A DNA stretch of 8,628 nt from an uncultured Actinomycetes bacterium (GTDB taxonomy: Bacteria > Actinomycetota > Thermoleophilia > Solirubrobacterales > 70-9), in contig CAMPIP010000097.1 of NCBI GenBank assembly GCA_946886425.1, positions 1 to 8,628 of the forward strand. The letters run 5' to 3'. Every line of letters begins with the position of its first letter. Position 1 is the first letter of the stretch. Under the pieces are notes generated by a model. It saw only the letters and a program-made list of their open reading frames with translations, was not told the DNA's origin and did no database searches. Below, piece by piece: positions 5,033-8,628 of this stretch. A program made the translations under genes and the position numbers.

Positions 5033-7248
5033 CAGAGCCTCCCGCGACGCAGGAGGGTGGAGGCGCCGAACACGGCGATCGCCAGCACGGTGATCTCGCC
5101 GAGCGTGTCGAGGCCGCGGAAGTCGGCGAGGATGACGGTCACCACGTCGCCCCCGTGGGCGCCGGGCGCGAGGCGGATCTGGTCGGCCGCGACGCTCGCC
5201 GCCACGGTCGGCCGCGAGAGCGCCCCCCAGACGGTGGCGAAGGCGCCGGCGGCGGCCAGGACCCCGACGAGCAGGTTGCGCCGGTTCTCGTGCCGTGAAC
5301 GCGGCGCCGAGAGCCGCTGCCGTCCGGCGGGGAGCCGCGCCAGGATGCCGAGGAAGACCAGGGTCAGCACAGACTCGACGACGACCGCGACCAGGGCCAC
5401 GTCGGGGGCGCCGATCACCGCGTACACCGCGGCCAGCCCGAAGCCGAGCACCGAGAGCGCCAGCACCATCCGCACGTGCCCCTGGTCCCTGGCGACGACC
5501 ACGCCGGCGAAGACGACCAGCCCCAGCAGCGCGATGATCGGCAGGTCCCGGCCGTGGATCGGGCCCGCCTCATAGGCACCGGCGGTCGGGGTAACCGCGA
5601 ACCCGCAGGCGATCAGCAGGCCGGCCGGCATGAAGACCGCGGCGATGCTGTTGCGCAGGTCGCGCACCTCGCGGCGGTGGGCGATGTCCGAGGCCGCGTG
5701 CAGCAGCTCGAGGGCGCGCCCGTACGCGCGCCGCGGCCCGAACCGGTCACCGGCCCTGGCCAGGCTCCCGACCACCGCCTCCCGGGCACCGCGCAGGGCC
5801 AGGAAGATCGCGCCGAGGCCCCAGGCGGCGAGAGCCATCAGGGTCTCCGGGCTCAGGTGGTAGCCCGGGGCGACCGAGACCGCGCCCGCGTTGGTCACCG
5901 TCGCGGCGTCGCCCGCCAGCTCGGCGAACGGCTCGGAGACCACCCCGCCGATCACGGCGACCGCGGCCAGCGCGCCGATCGGGAGGATCAGCAGGGCCGG
6001 GACCGGCTTCACCCGGATGGCGGTCGGGCCGCCGAATATCCCCCACCAGAAGCGCCCGACGTAGGCGAAGGTGAGGGCGGCCGCCAGCACCGCGAGACCT
6101 CCCACCAGCCAGCCCTCGTCGCGGGCCGCGGCGAAGAACAGCTCGTCCTTGAAGTACCCGAGCGTGAGCGGAAGCGCCGCGAGCGTCGCCGCGGCGACGC
6201 CGCTGGCGACGGCCAGCGCCGGCATCGCCCGGGCCAGCCCGCCGAGGCGCGAGAGGCGCGACTCGCCGGTGGCCGTGGTCACGGCGCCGGCGGTCATGAA
6301 CAGCGAGCTCTTCGCGATCGCGTGCGTGATGACGTAGAAGGCGGCGGCGCCGGCAGCCGTCGCGCCGGCGATGCCGTAGAGGGTGACCACGTAGCCGTAC
6401 TGGGAGATCGTCGAGTGGGCGAGGACCTGCTTGAGGTCGTCCTGGGCGAGCGCGAGGACGCCGCCGACGACGATCGAGAGCAGCCCGACGACGAGCAGCC
6501 CGTCGAGGACCGTCTCGTTGAGCGCGAGAAGCGGATGCACCCGGCCGATCACCAGCACCCCGGCCGCGACCATCGCCGCCGAGTGCAGGTAGGCGGAGGC
6601 GGGGGTCGGCGCGACCATCGCCCGCGGCAGCCAGAAGTGGAGCGGCACCTGAGCGCTCTTGGCGAGCGCCGCCACGGCCACCAGCGCCCCGGCGACGGTC
6701 GTGGTCGTCCCCGGCTCGGCCGCCGCGAAGATGGCCGGCAGCGAGAACGTTCCGTGCTCCGCGTACAGCATCGCCCCGGCGATCAGGATGCATGCGGCGC
6801 TGGCGCCGGTGATCAGCATCGCCATCAGCGCCGCGCCGCGCGCCTCGCGGCGCTCGCGGTCGAACCCGATCAGGAAGTACGAGGCGATCGCGGTCAGGTC
6901 GAAGAAGACAAAGAGGAGGATCAGGTCCTGCGAGCAGGCGAGGCCCAGCATCGCGACCATGAACAGCACCATCCACGGCCAGAAGCGCCGCCGCTCGTCG
7001 GCCGGCCGGTGGTTTGCCTGCAGCCGCATGTAGACGGCCGCGTAGGCGAAGACCGCGAGGGCGATCCCGGTGTCGATCAGCCCGTAGAGCGAAGCGAGCC
7101 CGTCCAGCGAGAAGTACAGCCGCAGCCCCAGGGTCGGTGCCCAGGGCAGGTTGGTTTCGACGCCCCCGGCCAGCCAGCCGACGAGGCAGGCGATGAAGGA
7201 CAGCGCCGCGGCGGCGACCGCCGCCCAGGCGACGGCGTCTCGGCGCAA
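5029..7248 (-). CDS. mrpA: Mrp/Mnh cation:proton antiporter subunit A (NuoL-like)
   Basis: MrpA is the largest antiporter subunit, combining a NuoL-like channel with C-terminal MbhD/MbhE-like domains. Conserved features include KSAQVPLHFWLPRAM (K197), APTPASAYLHSA, DDLKQVLAHSTISQYGYV (K273) and HAIAKSSLFMTAG (K313). The C-terminal part has GAPDVALVAVVVESVL and ends with VVTVILADFRGLDTLGEITV, so it is full length at that end. I chose TTG at 7248-7246 because the longer frame, up to an ATG at 7443, overlaps the upstream stress-protein gene with arginine/serine-rich non-membrane sequence; no ATG or GTG lies in between. This gives 739 residues, slightly short, with the usual first helix apparently lacking. 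D117 (FFDLTAIASY) and A228 (MVAAG) replace residues usually Glu and Lys. Confidence 0.94.
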   Translation of the reverse strand: MRRDAVAWAAVAAAALSFIACLVGWLAGGVETNLPWAPTLGLRLYFSLDGLASLYGLIDTGIALAVFAYAAVYMRLQANHRPADERRRFWPWMVLFMVAMLGLACSQDLILLFVFFDLTAIASYFLIGFDRERREARGAALMAMLITGASAACILIAGAMLYAEHGTFSLPAIFAAAEPGTTTTVAGALVAVAALAKSAQVPLHFWLPRAMVAPTPASAYLHSAAMVAAGVLVIGRVHPLLALNETVLDGLLVVGLLSIVVGGVLALAQDDLKQVLAHSTISQYGYVVTLYGIAGATAAGAAAFYVITHAIAKSSLFMTAGAVTTATGESRLSRLGGLARAMPALAVASGVAAATLAALPLTLGYFKDELFFAAARDEGWLVGGLAVLAAALTFAYVGRFWWGIFGGPTAIRVKPVPALLILPIGALAAVAVIGGVVSEPFAELAGDAATVTNAGAVSVAPGYHLSPETLMALAAWGLGAIFLALRGAREAVVGSLARAGDRFGPRRAYGRALELLHAASDIAHRREVRDLRNSIAAVFMPAGLLIACGFAVTPTAGAYEAGPIHGRDLPIIALLGLVVFAGVVVARDQGHVRMVLALSVLGFGLAAVYAVIGAPDVALVAVVVESVLTLVFLGILARLPAGRQRLSAPRSRHENRRNLLVGVLAAAGAFATVWGALSRPTVAASVAADQIRLAPGAHGGDVVTVILADFRGLDTLGEITVLAIAVFGASTLLRRGRLW

Positions 7249-7252
7249 CCGC

Positions 7253-8110
7253 CTAGCCCCCGGGCGCGTCAGGGATGGCGGCTCCGGGCGGGACGACCAC
7301 GACAGGGCCGCCAGCCAACTCCAGGAGGCGGTTGGAGACCGAGCCAAGAACGGCGGCGCGGACCTCCCCGCGCCCCCGCGACCCGACCACGACCAGCGCC
7401 GCCCGGTGCCGGCGGCCGGACTCCGCGAGCTCCTCGGCCGCATCCCCGTCGCGCTGCTCGACCTTGACCCGGGACGGGCCCGCGATCAGCTCCGCCGTCG
7501 CCACCGTCCGAGCCAGATCGGAGTCGCCCGCCTCCGAGACGGAGGCCAGCACGAGGTCGTAGTCGCAGCGTTTGGCGAGGGCGGCCGCCGTGCGGGCGGC
7601 GTGGTCCGCGTCATCCGATCCATCGATGCCGCAGACGATCAGGGGGCGCGCCTCCTCCCAGGAGTCGCCGCTCCCCTCGGCCACGACCAGCACCGGGCAG
7701 GGCGCCTCGCGGACAAGCGCGCCGCTGGTGCTGCCGACGACGACCCGGTCGAGAGCCCCGAGCCGGCGGTGGCCGACGACCAGCAGCGTCGCCCCGTGCT
7801 CCGCCGCCGCCTCGCGCAGCGCCCGGGCCGGCTCCTCGAACCTGACCAGCGCCTCGACCTCCTCGCCGATGCCCTCAGCGACCGGCTCGAGGACCTGCTG
7901 CACGAGCCCCGCCCGTTTCAGCTCCTCGGCCTCCCGAATGCGTTCGGACTGGCTCGAGAACGGCCTGTCGGCCACGTACGGAGCTTCGGCGGCGTGGGCC
8001 AGGACGAGCCCGACCCCGAGCCTCGAAGCCTGCGCTGCGGCAAAGCGGGCCAGACCGCCCGCCTCGGGCGAGGCGATGCCGCAAACCAGGGGTCGTGCCG
8101 CTGCCGGCAT
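7253..8110 (-). CDS. Tandem-domain universal stress protein (UspA family)
   Basis: The 285-residue protein contains two UspA-type domains, about 6-144 and 156-275. The second is canonical: LIVCGIDGSDDADHAAR opens it with D163, and GSRG-(9 residues)-GS at 243-257 is the ATP-binding signature G-2x-G-9x-G(S/T). In the first, the matching loop is GHRR-(9 residues)-GS (113-127), with Arg116 in place of the second Gly, so ATP binding there may be weakened. The open frame continues upstream to 8305, but that stretch is rich in unlikely residues and the USP fold begins only at MPAAARPLVCGI, so ATG 8110 is used. No clear Shine-Dalgarno precedes it. Its TAG stop lies four bases before the mrpA TTG, indicating one operon. 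Confidence 0.9.
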   Translation of the reverse strand: MPAAARPLVCGIASPEAGGLARFAAAQASRLGVGLVLAHAAEAPYVADRPFSSQSERIREAEELKRAGLVQQVLEPVAEGIGEEVEALVRFEEPARALREAAAEHGATLLVVGHRRLGALDRVVVGSTSGALVREAPCPVLVVAEGSGDSWEEARPLIVCGIDGSDDADHAARTAAALAKRCDYDLVLASVSEAGDSDLARTVATAELIAGPSRVKVEQRDGDAAEELAESGRRHRAALVVVGSRGRGEVRAAVLGSVSNRLLELAGGPVVVVPPGAAIPDAPGG

Positions 8111-8242
8111 GCAGGCACCATAGTCAGCGCCCTCCCCGACCAGCGCCTGGGGGATTCCTTTGTTGGTGGCGCCGGCCACCTGCCGCAGCCGGCGGGTTGG
8201 CCACAAGGTGGTCGGGTCGTAAGACTTCTGTCCGCATTTACC

Positions 8243-8257
8243 GGGTTCGGAGAACCC
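8243..8257. repeat. Short inverted repeat in the divergent usp/secreted-protein intergenic region
   Basis: GGGTTC (8243-8248) and GAACCC (8252-8257) form a perfect six-base inverted repeat around GGA. It sits between the starts of the divergent stress-protein gene (8110) and secreted-protein gene (8276-8324), where a regulator could act on both. No T-run flanks it on either strand, so it is unlikely to be a terminator. Its role is not known. Confidence 0.35.
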
Positions 8258-8275
8258 CACCGCTGACCTGGCGCT

Positions 8276-8628
8276 ATGGTCGGGAATGTGTCGTCCGCCG
8301 CGCAAGCTGTGACCTGGGGGAGCGTGCGCGGGAGCCGCGGACGGTGTGCGCTCGCGGCGCTGCTCGTTGCGACGATGGCGCTGGCGCTGCTGGTGCCGGC
8401 CCTGGCGCAGGCGGCGACGGTGAGCTTCGAGTCGGGGGGCGCCGGAACCAAAGTCAGCACCCAGTTCGAAGGCAGCGGTGTCTACTTCACCGAGGCACCC
8501 GCCGACAACATCTTCCTGCCCGAGATCGCCACCGACCTGTCACGGTCGCCCACCCGCTCGCTCGACATCACGACGGGACCCCCCGCCGAAGAGTTCCCTT
8601 ATCCGGGCCTGGAGGGACGCTTCCCGAC
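8276..8628 (+). CDS. Secreted protein with N-terminal signal peptide (partial, 3' end outside window)
   Basis: An open frame on the plus strand runs to the window end without a stop. It starts with an arginine-containing n-region (VRGSRGRC, 17-24), a hydrophobic core ALAALLVATMALALLVPALA (25-44) and a likely signal peptidase site after AQA (residue 46). The mature part begins TVSFESGGAGTKVSTQFEGSGVYF and then RSPTRSLDIT, a layout resembling the first strands of extracellular beta-sandwich domains in surface or carbohydrate-binding proteins. The function is unknown. Start choice is uncertain: ATG 8276, GTG 8288 or GTG 8324 are all in frame, with an in-frame TGA at 8264 setting the upstream limit. 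The gene is transcribed divergently from the stress-protein/mrp operon. Confidence 0.75.
   Translation, partial: MVGNVSSAAQAVTWGSVRGSRGRCALAALLVATMALALLVPALAQAATVSFESGGAGTKVSTQFEGSGVYFTEAPADNIFLPEIATDLSRSPTRSLDITTGPPAEEFPYPGLEGRFP

Noticed and set aside
7249..7443. A 65-codon N-terminal extension of MrpA starting at ATG 7443.
   Set aside because: It overlaps the universal stress protein gene in another frame and encodes serine/arginine-rich sequence unlike any Mrp N-terminus.
5476..7467. A 663-codon plus-strand open frame opposite mrpA.
   Set aside because: Its product is a run of R, G, E, D, Q and H typical of the antisense of GC-rich membrane genes, and mrpA on the other strand has clear family motifs.
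8241..8258. A GGTTCGGAGAACCCC string that resembles a tRNA T-arm.
   Set aside because: The stem and loop sizes do not fit a T-arm, and no acceptor, D or anticodon arms can be built around it.
8111..8305. A 65-codon N-terminal extension of the universal stress protein.
   Set aside because: It has no USP similarity, would overlap the start of the divergent gene, and the conserved fold begins at the ATG at 8110.
1..8628. CRISPR arrays, insertion sequences, rRNA genes, tRNA genes or a replication origin.
   Set aside because: No regularly spaced repeats, transposase motifs, terminal inverted repeats or cloverleaf-forming sequences were seen by eye.

Overview
The window is GC-rich, tightly packed chromosomal DNA, most likely from a high-GC actinobacterium. 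The LuxR-type HTH, the Mrp proteins and the GTG/TTG starts resemble Thermoleophilia/Solirubrobacterales, but that placement is an impression and was not tested by any search. Nearly everything lies on the minus strand and reads right to left. Only two genes run on the plus strand, and each is cut by a window edge.

Layout, left to right. (1) 1-207 (+) is the C-terminal HTH of a LuxR/NarL-type regulator. (2) 208-378 is intergenic, with an inverted repeat after luxR and a good minus-strand intrinsic terminator. (3) 379-1019 (-) is a type II toxin-antitoxin pair: a Phd/YefM-type antitoxin followed by a PIN-domain VapC toxin. A tandem/palindromic operator-like element lies over its probable promoter. 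(4) 1070-1312 (-) is a remnant of a DNA cytosine-5 methyltransferase that keeps motif X (QIGNAVPP). (5) 1359-1697 (-) is a small gene of unknown function. (6) 1767-7248 (-) is a complete seven-gene Mrp/Mnh cation/proton antiporter operon, mrpA to mrpG, with 4-base overlaps or direct abutment at every junction. (7) 7253-8110 (-) encodes a tandem-domain universal stress protein four bases upstream of mrpA, apparently the first gene of the operon. (8) 8276-8628 (+) is the start of a divergently transcribed secreted protein, cut by the window end.

How they work together: the seven Mrp subunits form one membrane complex that exchanges cytoplasmic Na+ (or another monovalent cation) for protons, supporting pH and salt homeostasis. 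The coupled stress protein may link this machine to nucleotide or stress state (inference). The patch between the regulator and the antiporter operon (toxin-antitoxin plus methyltransferase relic) looks like a small accessory insertion left from mobile or defence-related DNA.

No clearly new system is visible. The most interesting points are the usp-mrpA coupling, unusual residues and shortened segments in MrpA and MrpD, the acidic tail of MrpC, the methyltransferase relic, and the probably leaderless antitoxin transcript with its 8-bp tandem repeat.
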